A stretch of DNA of 64,000 nucleotides from UBA1181 sp963619325 (GTDB lineage: Bacteria; Bacteroidota; Bacteroidia; Bacteroidales; Paludibacteraceae). The stretch is from positions 3,170 through 67,169 of the forward strand of contig CAVEVQ010000010.1 in NCBI GenBank assembly GCA_963619325.1, written 5' to 3'. Under the pieces are notes generated by a model. The model was not told the origin of the DNA. It did no database searches and saw nothing but the letters and a program-made list of their open reading frames with translations. Of the stretch, positions 50,931 to 59,982 are shown piece after piece; within the stretch, counting starts at the first letter, position 1; the number at the start of each line of letters is the position of its first letter. Position numbers and translations under genes: made by a program.

Positions 50931-53900
50931 ATGCACGCTTATAAACCTTTTCACTTAGTGCTTGAAGATGGCACTGTATTCAAAGGGAAATCATTTGGTT
51001 ATGAGAAGTCGGTGGCAGGAGAAGTAGTTTTCAGCACCGCTATGGTTGGCTACCCAGAGAGTTTGACAGATCCCTCATACGCAGGACAGATTCTCGCGAT
51101 TACCTTTCCGTTAGTCGGCAACTATGGCGTTCCTTCTGACGAGATGGATGAAAATGGTATTTCTAAATTTTTAGAATCGGAGAAGATTCAAGTTGAAGGC
51201 TTGATTATTTCCGATTTTTCTTTTGAATATAGCCACTGGAACGCAGTAAAGAGTTTAGGCGACTGGTTGAAAGAGCATAAGATTCCCGGCATCTGTGGCA
51301 TTGACACCCGAGAACTAACCAAATTAGTACGCGAGAAAGGTGCGATGAAAGGGAAATTAGTGTTCCCAGACGAAGAAGACATTCCTTTCGAAGACCCTAA
51401 CCTCGTCAACCAAGTCGCTCGTGTAAGCTGCAAAGAAGTTATTACCTATGGGAAAGGGAAAGAGAAAGTTGTTCTCGTAGACTGCGGTGTGAAAAACAAC
51501 ATCATCCGTTGTTTGCTAAAAAGAGACGTTACCGTCATCCGTGTTCCGTGGGACTATGATTTCAACACTATGGAATACGACGGTCTTTTCATTTCCAATG
51601 GACCAGGAAACCCCGAATTCTGCGGTATAACAGTTGACCATATCCGCGAGGCTATGAAAAAAGAGAAGCCTATTTTCGGAATTTGTATGGGTAACCAGCT
51701 ACTTTCAATCGCGGGGGGAGCTAAAACATACAAGCTGAAATACGGTCACCGTAGCCACAACCAACCAGTAAGCATGCTCGGGAGCACCCGCGCTTTCATC
51801 ACCACGCAAAACCACGGTTTCGCTGTTGATAACACTACCTTAGGAAGCGATTGGGAGCCTCTCTTTATCAATATGAATGACGGCACCAATGAAGGTATCC
51901 GCCACAAAAGCAAACCATTCTTCTCTGCCCAATTTCACCCTGAAGCCTGCTCGGGTCCAACTGACACAGATTTCTTGTTTGACGCTTTCATAAACATGGT
52001 TCGCGACAAGAATATCCGCACATTCAACCCTTCCGATCCCGGAGTCTACACAGGTCCTAAAAAATACAACAAAGTGCTGCTCTTAGGTTCAGGGGCGTTG
52101 AAGATCGGAGAAGCCGGAGAGTTTGACTATTCTGGGTCACAAGCCTTAAAGGCATTGAAGGAAGAAGGCGTTAAAACCGTCCTTATCAACCCTAACATCG
52201 CAACCGTACAGACATCTGAAGGTGTGGCAGACAAAGTTTACTTTCTCCCCGTCACCCCAGAGTTCGTTGAACGCGTCATTGAGAAAGAGAGACCAGACGG
52301 CATATTCCTCTCTTTCGGAGGGCAGACAGCATTGAACTGCGGAGTCGCTCTCTATAAGAGTGGAGTTCTCGAAAAATACAATATACAGGTACTTGGGACA
52401 CCAGTACAAGCCATTATTGACACAGAAGACCGTGAAATTTTCAACCAGAAACTTCACGAAATTGATGTCAAATACATTAAGAGCGAGGCAGTTACGGATA
52501 TAGACCACGCCTTGAAAGCCGCCAACGAGTTGGGTTATCCTGTCATCGTACGTGCGGCCTACGCATTAGGCGGATTAGGTTCAGGATTCTGCAACAATGA
52601 CGAAGAGCTTAAGGTGTTGGTTGAGAAGGCGTTCTCCTACTCTCCACAAGTTTTGGTTGAAAAGTCGCTCAAGGGTTGGAAGGAGATAGAATACGAGGTG
52701 GTACGCGACCGCTACGACAACTGCATCACCGTTTGTAACATGGAGAATTTTGACCCGTTAGGAATCCACACTGGTGAGTCTATCGTTGTCGCACCTTCAC
52801 AAACGCTATCCAATCGGGACTATTACAAACTTCGCGAGTTGGCGATACGCATTATCCGTCACATCGGCATCGTCGGTGAATGTAACGTGCAGTACGCATA
52901 CGACCCAGAATCTGAAGACTATCGAGTGATTGAGGTGAACGCACGTTTGAGTCGTTCATCAGCCTTGGCTTCAAAAGCGACGGGTTATCCATTGGCGTTC
53001 ATCGCTGCCAAATTAGGTATGGGCTACGCACTTCCAGAATTGAAAAACAACGTAACCAAGGAAACCTCTGCCTTCTTTGAGCCTGCCCTTGACTACATCG
53101 TCTGCAAGATTCCTCGATGGGATTTAGGCAAATTCCAAGGTGTTTCACACCTCCTTGGTTCAAGCATGAAGAGTGTCGGCGAGATTATGGCTATCGGTAG
53201 AAATTTTGAAGAGGCCATTCAGAAAGGTTTGAGAATGATTGGTCAAGGAATGCACGGATTTGTTGCCAACAAAGCACTGCACGCAGACAACCTCGACGAG
53301 GCACTCTCAAAGCCGACAGACAAGCGTATCTTCTACATTGCGCAGGCACTGCACGAAGGATATACCATCCAAAGAATCCATGACCTCACCAAAATTGACC
53401 TTTGGTTCTTGCAAAAATTGCAATACATCGTCAACACAGAAGGCGAGCTCTCAAAATACAACGCACTCACTGAGTTGCCAGACGACCTTTTGAGATACGC
53501 TAAGCAAATTGGATTCTCGGATTTTCAAATCGCACGTTTGGTTACGAAATGCAGCAACAACGACATTGACAATGAAGTGTTGAATGTTCGCAAACATAGA
53601 AAATCGAAAAACATCGTTCCTGTCGTGAAGCAGATTGACACATTGGCTGCCGAGTATCCTGCTCAGACCAACTATCTGTACATCACCTACAATGGTGTTG
53701 GGAATGATGTCAAATACTTAGGAGACCATCGTTCATGCGTCGTTCTTGGGTCTGGAGCCTACCGTATCGGTTCTTCCGTAGAGTTTGATTGGTGCGGTGT
53801 GAATGCCTTGAACACGATCCGCAAGGAGGGTTACCGCTCTGTCATGATCAACTACAACCCGGAGACTGTCTCAACAGACTATGATATGTGCGACAGACTC

Positions 53901-55274
53901 TACTTCGACGAGCTCACCTACGAGCGCGTGATGGATATCCTCGACTTAGAGAATCCAATGGGAGTAATTGTTTCAACAGGCGGTCAGATTCCAAACAATC
54001 TTGCAGTCAAATTGTCTAACAGTGGAGTCAGAATTTTGGGAACGCAAGCTGAAGACATTGACAACGCAGAAGACCGCCACAAGTTCTCTCAAATGTTGGA
54101 TGACCTTCACATTGACCAGCCAAGATGGCAAGAGTTGACCACTATGGATGATGTCAACAGTTTCGTAGACCGTATCGGCTACCCAGTTTTGGTTCGTCCG
54201 TCATACGTTCTTTCAGGGGCCGCTATGAACGTCTGCTACAACCAATCGCAATTAGAGAATTTCTTGCAGTTGGCCGCCAATGTTTCTAAAAAGCACCCTG
54301 TCGTCATCTCCGAGTTTATGGAGCGTTGCAAGGAGATTGAAATTGATGCAGTAGCACAAAACGGCGAGATTATGGTTTACGCCATTTCAGAACACGTTGA
54401 ATATGCAGGAGTCCACTCAGGAGATGCAACAACGCAGTTCCCTCCACAGAAAATCTATGTGGAAACAGTCCGTCGTATCAAGCATATCGCACGAGAGATT
54501 GCAAAAGCACTTCATATCTCAGGACCATTCAACATTCAGTTCTTGGCCAAGAACAATGAAATCAAGGTTATTGAGTGCAATCTTCGTTCATCCCGTAGTT
54601 TTCCATTCGTGTCGAAAGTATTGAAAATCAACTTCATTGAATTGGCTACGAAGATTATGCTGGGATTAAAGGTTGAGAAGCCGGAGAAATCCGCATTTGA
54701 CTTGGACTATGTCGGAATCAAGTCATCTCAATTCTCTTATCAGCGTTTACAGCAGGCAGATCCTGTTCACGGCGTAGATATGGCGTCTACAGGTGAGGTT
54801 GGATGTATCGGAGACGATTTCTCTGAAGCATTGCTCAAGTCGTTGCTCTCTGTAGGTTACAGAATACCAAAGAAGAACATCATGATTTCCTCAGGAGCGA
54901 CAAAAGAGAAAGTTGACTTGTTAGATGCATGCAGGATGTTGCAAGACAACGGATACAAGATTTACGCGACAGCAGGAACACACCGGTTCTTAGACGAGAA
55001 CGGAATAAACTCCGTTCAAGTAGGATGGCCAGACGATGACCACAATGTATTGAATGTTATGCAGATGATTTCTGAAAAGCAATTCGATTTGGTTATCAAC
55101 ATACCTAAAGACAGCACACATAGAGAGTTGTCCAATGGTTACGCTATTCGTCGTGGAGCCATTGATTTCAACATTCCGTTGATTACAAACGCCCGACTTG
55201 CAAGTGCCTTCATTCGCGCTTGTTGCGAGAAGAAAGTCGAAGACATTCATATCAAGAGTTGGGACGAATATTAA
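50931..55274 (+). CDS. carAB: Fused glutamine-dependent carbamoyl-phosphate synthase (CarA-CarB fusion, CAD-like)
   Basis: 1,447 residues from ATG 50931 (an upstream Met at 50865 precedes the probable promoter). Residues 1-350 are the CarA part: the N-terminal small-subunit domain, then a class I glutaminase with FGICMGNQ (Cys252) and FHPEACSGP (His336, Glu338). A linker of about 25 residues leads into the CarB part at about 376: LLLGSGALKIGEAGEFDYSG, INPNIATVQTS, two ATP-grasp halves (VRAAYALGGLGSGF; the second begins near CVVLGSGAYRIGSSVEFDW) and a C-terminal MGS-like regulatory domain (about 1315-1447). It makes carbamoyl phosphate from glutamine, bicarbonate and ATP for pyrimidines and arginine. 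E. coli uses two separate subunits. Wording of several motifs is nearer to animal CAD than to E. coli CarB. All glutaminase residues are intact. Confidence 0.95.
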   Translation: MHAYKPFHLVLEDGTVFKGKSFGYEKSVAGEVVFSTAMVGYPESLTDPSYAGQILAITFPLVGNYGVPSDEMDENGISKFLESEKIQVEGLIISDFSFEYSHWNAVKSLGDWLKEHKIPGICGIDTRELTKLVREKGAMKGKLVFPDEEDIPFEDPNLVNQVARVSCKEVITYGKGKEKVVLVDCGVKNNIIRCLLKRDVTVIRVPWDYDFNTMEYDGLFISNGPGNPEFCGITVDHIREAMKKEKPIFGICMGNQLLSIAGGAKTYKLKYGHRSHNQPVSMLGSTRAFITTQNHGFAVDNTTLGSDWEPLFINMNDGTNEGIRHKSKPFFSAQFHPEACSGPTDTDFLFDAFINMVRDKNIRTFNPSDPGVYTGPKKYNKVLLLGSGALKIGEAGEFDYSGSQALKALKEEGVKTVLINPNIATVQTSEGVADKVYFLPVTPEFVERVIEKERPDGIFLSFGGQTALNCGVALYKSGVLEKYNIQVLGTPVQAIIDTEDREIFNQKLHEIDVKYIKSEAVTDIDHALKAANELGYPVIVRAAYALGGLGSGFCNNDEELKVLVEKAFSYSPQVLVEKSLKGWKEIEYEVVRDRYDNCITVCNMENFDPLGIHTGESIVVAPSQTLSNRDYYKLRELAIRIIRHIGIVGECNVQYAYDPESEDYRVIEVNARLSRSSALASKATGYPLAFIAAKLGMGYALPELKNNVTKETSAFFEPALDYIVCKIPRWDLGKFQGVSHLLGSSMKSVGEIMAIGRNFEEAIQKGLRMIGQGMHGFVANKALHADNLDEALSKPTDKRIFYIAQALHEGYTIQRIHDLTKIDLWFLQKLQYIVNTEGELSKYNALTELPDDLLRYAKQIGFSDFQIARLVTKCSNNDIDNEVLNVRKHRKSKNIVPVVKQIDTLAAEYPAQTNYLYITYNGVGNDVKYLGDHRSCVVLGSGAYRIGSSVEFDWCGVNALNTIRKEGYRSVMINYNPETVSTDYDMCDRLYFDELTYERVMDILDLENPMGVIVSTGGQIPNNLAVKLSNSGVRILGTQAEDIDNAEDRHKFSQMLDDLHIDQPRWQELTTMDDVNSFVDRIGYPVLVRPSYVLSGAAMNVCYNQSQLENFLQLAANVSKKHPVVISEFMERCKEIEIDAVAQNGEIMVYAISEHVEYAGVHSGDATTQFPPQKIYVETVRRIKHIAREIAKALHISGPFNIQFLAKNNEIKVIECNLRSSRSFPFVSKVLKINFIELATKIMLGLKVEKPEKSAFDLDYVGIKSSQFSYQRLQQADPVHGVDMASTGEVGCIGDDFSEALLKSLLSVGYRIPKKNIMISSGATKEKVDLLDACRMLQDNGYKIYATAGTHRFLDENGINSVQVGWPDDDHNVLNVMQMISEKQFDLVINIPKDSTHRELSNGYAIRRGAIDFNIPLITNARLASAFIRACCEKKVEDIHIKSWDEY

Positions 55275-55296
55275 TAAAAATATTTGATGAGAAACA

Positions 55297-56538
55297 ATGA
55301 CAGAAAAAATAAAACTTTGGGTTGAAAATCTGTCTACTATTGGCTTTATCCCGTTGATAGCAACAATGTCAACGGGATTTTCAAAACGCCAGTTTATTGC
55401 CCTGTATATCGCTGCAGGGCTTTATGTTTTAGATTTCATAGTCAACCAAAGATGGAAAAATCTTCAATGGGACAAAAAAAACTGGACGTTCGTCAGTTTT
55501 ATTTTTTTCTTTTTTGTCATCAATATTTTTGCATTCACAGATAAGCACACAACGAAACAGTGGGTAGACGTAACCGAGACATTCCTGCCAATGTTGATAT
55601 ATGGTGCTATCGGAATCGTTGGAATATTCGGTAAGATCAGAATAAAATACATTGCCTGGACAATGTCCCTTGTCTGCCTTTATATCGTTATATATACGGT
55701 CGCGTATATAAAACCATACTTGACATCCCTACCAACATCGGAATGGATGCCTACATATTACTACTACCGCACGCAACTGTTTGGAGCACACATGATTATT
55801 AATATCTATCGCAACATTGCTATCATCATGAGTCTTTACGCATTATGTTGCGAGGAGATGAAGAGATGGAGTAAAACACTGACTATCTCTTTATTGGTGA
55901 TTAATTGTCTGTTTGTCGCGGGTTCCGACGGTAGGATTGGACTCATAACAATGATTGTAACATTATTCTCACTTCTGATTAGATATACAACTAAGAAATA
56001 TGGGAAAAAAATATCTATCATAACAATGATAGCCTTTGTTGCAATCGTAGGTGCGGGAGTTTTAAACAAAGATAAGTTCCAAAACACTTCAAATATAAAA
56101 CAAAACCCTCGCTATGATTTATGGCATGTAGCATGCAAGACAATTGCCGAAAAACCTATTTGGGGACACGGAGTCTTCTCATACAAGGAGGACTACTCTA
56201 AAAATGCAATAAAAGACGAAGGGATTCAGAAAAACTACATTCAAGAATTTTACCTCACATATCCAGACCACGACATTACGCACATACACCCCCATAATGA
56301 GTTTTTGAAAACAGGAATGCAGATTGGTCTTGTCGGACTGTTCCTTTTCCTACTAAACTTTGCGCTGCCGTTTTTCACGCGTTGGGGAGAAAATCAAATC
56401 TTCATCAATCTATTCGTATTCTGTTTTACGCTACAAATGTTTTTTGACGTGTTTCACACTGGCTTTCAGCCACGATTATATTGTTTGGTATATCTAATGC
56501 TATTCAGTGCGATAAAACAATCTTATATGCGGAAATAG
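55297..56538 (+). CDS. O-antigen ligase/polymerase-like membrane protein
   Basis: 413 residues from ATG 55297 with about eleven membrane segments. A large periplasmic loop at about 255-345 holds NPRYDLWHVACKTIAEKPIWGHG and HIHPHNEFLKTGMQIG; the Arg and the HPHNEFL histidine are the landmark residues of the Wzy_C/WaaL family, which transfers lipid-linked glycan to lipid A core or to proteins, or polymerises O units. It begins 22 bases after the carAB stop and may be cotranscribed. Its 3' end overlaps that of the convergent Fic gene by 16 bases. It may finish the polysaccharide made by the 16-23 kb cluster, but ligase versus polymerase is unresolved. Confidence 0.8.
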   Translation: MTEKIKLWVENLSTIGFIPLIATMSTGFSKRQFIALYIAAGLYVLDFIVNQRWKNLQWDKKNWTFVSFIFFFFVINIFAFTDKHTTKQWVDVTETFLPMLIYGAIGIVGIFGKIRIKYIAWTMSLVCLYIVIYTVAYIKPYLTSLPTSEWMPTYYYYRTQLFGAHMIINIYRNIAIIMSLYALCCEEMKRWSKTLTISLLVINCLFVAGSDGRIGLITMIVTLFSLLIRYTTKKYGKKISIITMIAFVAIVGAGVLNKDKFQNTSNIKQNPRYDLWHVACKTIAEKPIWGHGVFSYKEDYSKNAIKDEGIQKNYIQEFYLTYPDHDITHIHPHNEFLKTGMQIGLVGLFLFLLNFALPFFTRWGENQIFINLFVFCFTLQMFFDVFHTGFQPRLYCLVYLMLFSAIKQSYMRK

Positions 56539-57239
56539 CGAAGCCATTCTTTATATTCATCTTGCGCAGTCAGACAAGTATCTGTAAGAAATCCGTTGAC
56601 TTTACCCCAATTTTGCAAACCTCGATAATAAAAATAGCGGAGTTCTTCCGTGATAATAATTGGCACTATGTCGGCTTTTAGGCATTGCCAGAACATCAAT
56701 AATCTACCTACCCTACCATTACCATCTTGGAAAGGATGAATACGTTCAAAGCGCACATGAAAGTCTAACACATCCTCAAATAACGGATTTTGCAATGCAT
56801 TGTACCAAGACAATAGACTTTTCATCTCAGAATGTACATTCTCTGGAGGTGTTGTTTCTTCTCCCCCCACCTCATTCGGTAATTTTTTGTAATTTCCTAC
56901 AACAAACCAAGATTTAGTACTATCTGATGTTCCCGTCTTTAACATTCTATGAAGTTCCTTAATGTGGCTCTCAGACAATTTTCCCGAAGCATGTTTGATA
57001 ACATAATCAACGCAACTAAAATGGTTAACTGTTTCAATAATATCGTCGACACGAGTCGAACCCGATGTTGCGCCTAAGGTGTTTGTTTCAAAGATGAAGC
57101 GTGTTTGTTCTTTAGACAAAAGACTCCCCTCTATGTGATTCGAGTTGTAAGTCAGTTCGATCTGTGTACGATGATAAATACTGCCTTTAAGGCGAGATTC
57201 CATCTGCTCACGCAAGACCTGAAGAAGTTTATGAGTCAT
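56523..57239 (-). CDS. Fic family protein (AMP-transferase type) with N-terminal inhibitory helix
   Basis: 238 residues from ATG 57239. The Fic active site HPFQDGNGRVGR occupies 168-179, complete with catalytic His168, Gly-Asn-Gly phosphate-binding residues and Arg. An inhibitory helix motif S-x3-E-G (SNHIEG, 33-38) lies at the N-terminus, so this is a class II, self-inhibited Fic protein. Fic enzymes usually transfer AMP to Thr, Ser or Tyr hydroxyls of target proteins. No antitoxin gene lies beside it. The flap region before the active site (WFVVGNYKKLPNEVGG, about 111-126) is present. It converges on the ligase-like gene with a 16-base overlap. Target unknown. Confidence 0.92.
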   Translation of the reverse strand: MTHKLLQVLREQMESRLKGSIYHRTQIELTYNSNHIEGSLLSKEQTRFIFETNTLGATSGSTRVDDIIETVNHFSCVDYVIKHASGKLSESHIKELHRMLKTGTSDSTKSWFVVGNYKKLPNEVGGEETTPPENVHSEMKSLLSWYNALQNPLFEDVLDFHVRFERIHPFQDGNGRVGRLLMFWQCLKADIVPIIITEELRYFYYRGLQNWGKVNGFLTDTCLTAQDEYKEWLRYFRI

Positions 57240-57283
57240 AGACTTTTAAATATCCGAGAAAGCTAATTACAATAATGTATTAG

Positions 57284-57317
57284 GAAAAAAAGAGGGGCGA
57301 CCAAAGTCGTCCCTCTT
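57284..57317 (-). terminator. Terminator of the 488-residue T9SS cargo gene
   Basis: On the minus strand AAGAGGGACGAC pairs with GTCGCCCCTCTT (one mismatch) around a four-base loop, followed by seven T. It lies about 30 bases after the stop; a small AATTAG/CTAATT hairpin overlaps the stop itself. Confidence 0.88.
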
Positions 57318-57348
57318 ACTTATATAAGAATCTTAATTAGAATCCTAA

Positions 57349-58815
57349 TTACTTCTTGATAACAGTCTTAACGACAACCTTGCCATTTACATTAGCCTTA
57401 ACTAAGTAAAGACCTGCAGGAAGAGCAGAAACATTGATTTGGCTACCGTTAGCAGTTGCTACAACGTTACCTGTCAAGTTAACAATTTCAACCTTTGTTG
57501 CGTTCAAAACATTGATTACATCAGTTGCAGGGTTAGGGTAAACAACTACATTGAAAGCGTTAGCCTCTGCAGCAACCTCTTCATTTCCTACGTTTGGCTC
57601 AGCAGACATAACGACATTGTCAAGGTAGTACTGAAAAGTACCATGTTTGATAGAGAGAGATACTGTAGTCGCACCAGTTGGAACGTCAATTACAGACTTC
57701 TTATTCTCCCAATCGTAGTTAATAGAGTCTTCAGGGAACATTTCAACAGTTGTAGCAGCAGCATCGTTGAAAGTCAAATAAGCTGTGACGGCTTTCTCTT
57801 CACGAGTTGCAGCAGCAAATGCTTCCTCTGCACTTTCGGAGTAAGCCCATTTAACCATAGCACTAGTGTAGATTTTGCTAGCATTTGCAGGCAATGCGAT
57901 ACCATTACAATAAATAATTCTTGGTTCATCTTCAGTTGCCTTTGCACTGGTAGCAGTAGCTACATCCAATGTTAATGAGTTCTCAGAGTCAAAGAAATTA
58001 GCGTCTGTTCCAGTATCTTGCCATGTACGACCAGTCCTAATAGCACCGGTTGAAGTAAAAGCGTAACCACCTGCTAAATTAGTAGCGTCTAAGTTCTTTA
58101 AAGTTGCTGCACTATATGTAGCAAAACGGCTGGCACCTACACCTTGGAAATCCTCAGCGTAGAAAGGTCTTTCAGAACCAACCTCTTGAAACCAGAGATT
58201 CTTAATGTAGCCCTCAAGAGCAACACCACTCTCACGAGCAAATGAAAGAATCATCACACCAACTTCACTCAACGTATTTGGATTAGCATAGATCTCCTTT
58301 GTTGCAGTGTAATAAGTATTACCAGCAAGTAGAGTTCCAGAACCGTCAAGAGCCCACTTAGCGTCAACACAAACCAAAGCGTCAGCTTTGTCATTTGCAA
58401 TTGTTGGCTTTTCCTCTTCCATCAAACTTGGACTGAACATACCGATTTGAATAAGAGGCTTCTTACCAGAAAACAAACCCCATGTATCGTCCTCATCGCT
58501 TCCGAATTCTCCACTAACTGCATATTCAACACCCATGACCCACTGAGTCTTGACATTTGGCATTGAAGTAGCCTTCGTCAAATCGAAACGAACCTCCTTA
58601 AAAGAAGTGAAGTGCTTGTAAACGGCTGTCTTTTCACCGTCTGGACCTGCCTGACCAAATTCGAATGTGTCGAATTCTCCTGCCTTAAGGTCTTCATAAG
58701 CCATTTCAATGATTCCGTTCTGCAATTCTCCGTCCTTGATAACATAGTAAGGAGCAGCAGAAAGGCTACCTACTGCAGTAAGACCTGCGATCGCGAGTAA
58801 ACCTAATTTCTTCAT
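57349..58815 (-). CDS. Secreted protein with type A T9SS sorting domain, function unknown
   Basis: 488 residues from ATG 58815. The N-terminal signal peptide (KKLGLLAIAGLTAVGSLSA) ends near residue 20. The last 70 residues form a type A T9SS C-terminal domain (VVVYPNPATDVINV, VEIVNLTGNVVATA, LPAGLYLVKANVNGKVVVKTVIKK). Between them are two beta-rich regions resembling jelly-roll carbohydrate-binding modules (an acidic stretch, FGSDEDDTWGLFSG; later AFTSTGAIRTGRTWQDTGTD and TVSLSIKHGTFQYYLDNVVM). No catalytic motif is recognised. The protein should be exported across the outer membrane and attached to or released from the cell surface. It is a single-gene unit with its own terminator. Confidence 0.75.
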   Translation of the reverse strand: MKKLGLLAIAGLTAVGSLSAAPYYVIKDGELQNGIIEMAYEDLKAGEFDTFEFGQAGPDGEKTAVYKHFTSFKEVRFDLTKATSMPNVKTQWVMGVEYAVSGEFGSDEDDTWGLFSGKKPLIQIGMFSPSLMEEEKPTIANDKADALVCVDAKWALDGSGTLLAGNTYYTATKEIYANPNTLSEVGVMILSFARESGVALEGYIKNLWFQEVGSERPFYAEDFQGVGASRFATYSAATLKNLDATNLAGGYAFTSTGAIRTGRTWQDTGTDANFFDSENSLTLDVATATSAKATEDEPRIIYCNGIALPANASKIYTSAMVKWAYSESAEEAFAAATREEKAVTAYLTFNDAAATTVEMFPEDSINYDWENKKSVIDVPTGATTVSLSIKHGTFQYYLDNVVMSAEPNVGNEEVAAEANAFNVVVYPNPATDVINVLNATKVEIVNLTGNVVATANGSQINVSALPAGLYLVKANVNGKVVVKTVIKK

Positions 58816-58982
58816 AAAACTTTACTTTTTTTAGTTATTAAATATTCTTCTTCTAAACCAGCAACTCCAATGCTTTTTACCTTTTCTTCGCACATTTCCT
58901 CCCACACACGCATAGAGCATTGCAAATAAAGTTCTTTTTTCGCACACGAAGAAATTTTTGGGCTTTTTTTATTTTATTTTTA

Positions 58983-59738
58983 TTAACCATTTTCACGCTT
59001 GATGAATCGCGCAAGTCCATAAACATATCTTCTGAATCCAGGGCGATAACCTAAAACACAGTTGAACCAGTCTAAGGTTTTTCCTGACATCCGCACCATG
59101 AATCCTACATAAACCATGGCGAAAAGAGTTCCAATTCCAATGATATGAGTCAGCCATCTGCCAAAGAAGACAAAGCAAAGAACAACACCAATAGCCACTA
59201 AGGAAATATCCACGAATATCTTCACTTTAGGGAACTCCACCCCTATCTTTCGACTAATGGCAACCGGCAACCCCTCGCCTGGCATCGTCACCGAGCCGCA
59301 TCTCACCTCCATTGCAATGCCATACGCCAAGATTGTACACCCTAAGACTTGCGACATAATCTTCTGCCATAGCGCAAGATCTACCATCCACGATGTGAGC
59401 CACATATTGAGGTCGATAAAAGACCCAAAAACAAAACCAACCAAAAGCTGAAACAATTGCACCATCTCAAAGTCTTTCCGCAAGACAATCATCTGCCCGA
59501 CAACTAAAAGACAGTTCATCAACCATGTATATTGACCTATCGTCCACTGAGGAACAAACCCAGCATCACCCGCATCTTGCATAACATACGGAATCACAGA
59601 AATAACACTTGATCCTAACATAGAACGGACACAGACAGCTACACCCACCGTCATAATATACAAGGAAACCAACAACCAAACATGCTGCCAAATGAAAGAC
59701 ACCACTCTATCTTTCCTGCTTAAATTTTCATTCGTCAT
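58983..59738 (-). CDS. YczE/YitT-like integral membrane protein (DUF6198-like)
   Basis: 251 residues from ATG 59738 with about six membrane segments, starting with VWLLVSLYIMTVGVAVCVRSM. Features of the family include LGSSVISVIPYVM, GQYTWLMNCLLVVGQM, GFVFGSFIDLNMW, MEVRCGSVTMPGEGLPVAI and KVKIFVDISLVAIG. Members are membrane proteins of unknown transport or regulatory role. No neighbour gives a clue to function. A -7 promoter box lies at 59762-59769. The downstream gap to the T9SS cargo gene (58816-58982) shows nothing more than A/T-rich sequence and a possible weak promoter for that gene. Confidence 0.75.
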   Translation of the reverse strand: MTNENLSRKDRVVSFIWQHVWLLVSLYIMTVGVAVCVRSMLGSSVISVIPYVMQDAGDAGFVPQWTIGQYTWLMNCLLVVGQMIVLRKDFEMVQLFQLLVGFVFGSFIDLNMWLTSWMVDLALWQKIMSQVLGCTILAYGIAMEVRCGSVTMPGEGLPVAISRKIGVEFPKVKIFVDISLVAIGVVLCFVFFGRWLTHIIGIGTLFAMVYVGFMVRMSGKTLDWFNCVLGYRPGFRRYVYGLARFIKRENG

Positions 59739-59761
59739 CTTACATCTATTTTTGTCGTAGA

Positions 59762-59769
59762 CAAAATTA
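59762..59769 (-). promoter_or_regulatory. -7 promoter box for the YczE-like gene
   Basis: Minus-strand TAATTTTG, an exact TAnnTTTG, 24 bases before the ATG. The nearest TTTG upstream is 27 bases away, too far for a standard -33 element. Confidence 0.45.
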
Positions 59770-59899
59770 CAATTTTTTATGTTTCGTTTTTCTCCGCAAA
59801 GTCTCTCTATGTCTTTATGATAATGTTTTTTAACACACAGAAAAAGACATCAAATATTAGAAAATCTATTGAGGATAATTTGAGGATAAATCGGCATAT

Positions 59900-59932
59900 A
59901 AAAAAACCGTGCTACTCTCACGAGCAGCACGG
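59900..59932 (-). terminator. Terminator of the MBG-repeat protein gene
   Basis: On the minus strand CCGTGCTGCTC pairs with GAGTAGCACGG (one mismatch) around GTGA, followed by seven T. It lies about 50 bases after the stop codon. Confidence 0.9.
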
Positions 59933-59982
59933 AACACAAAAACTAAAAATTTAAAAATTATGAAATATCCGTTTTTTTCTTT

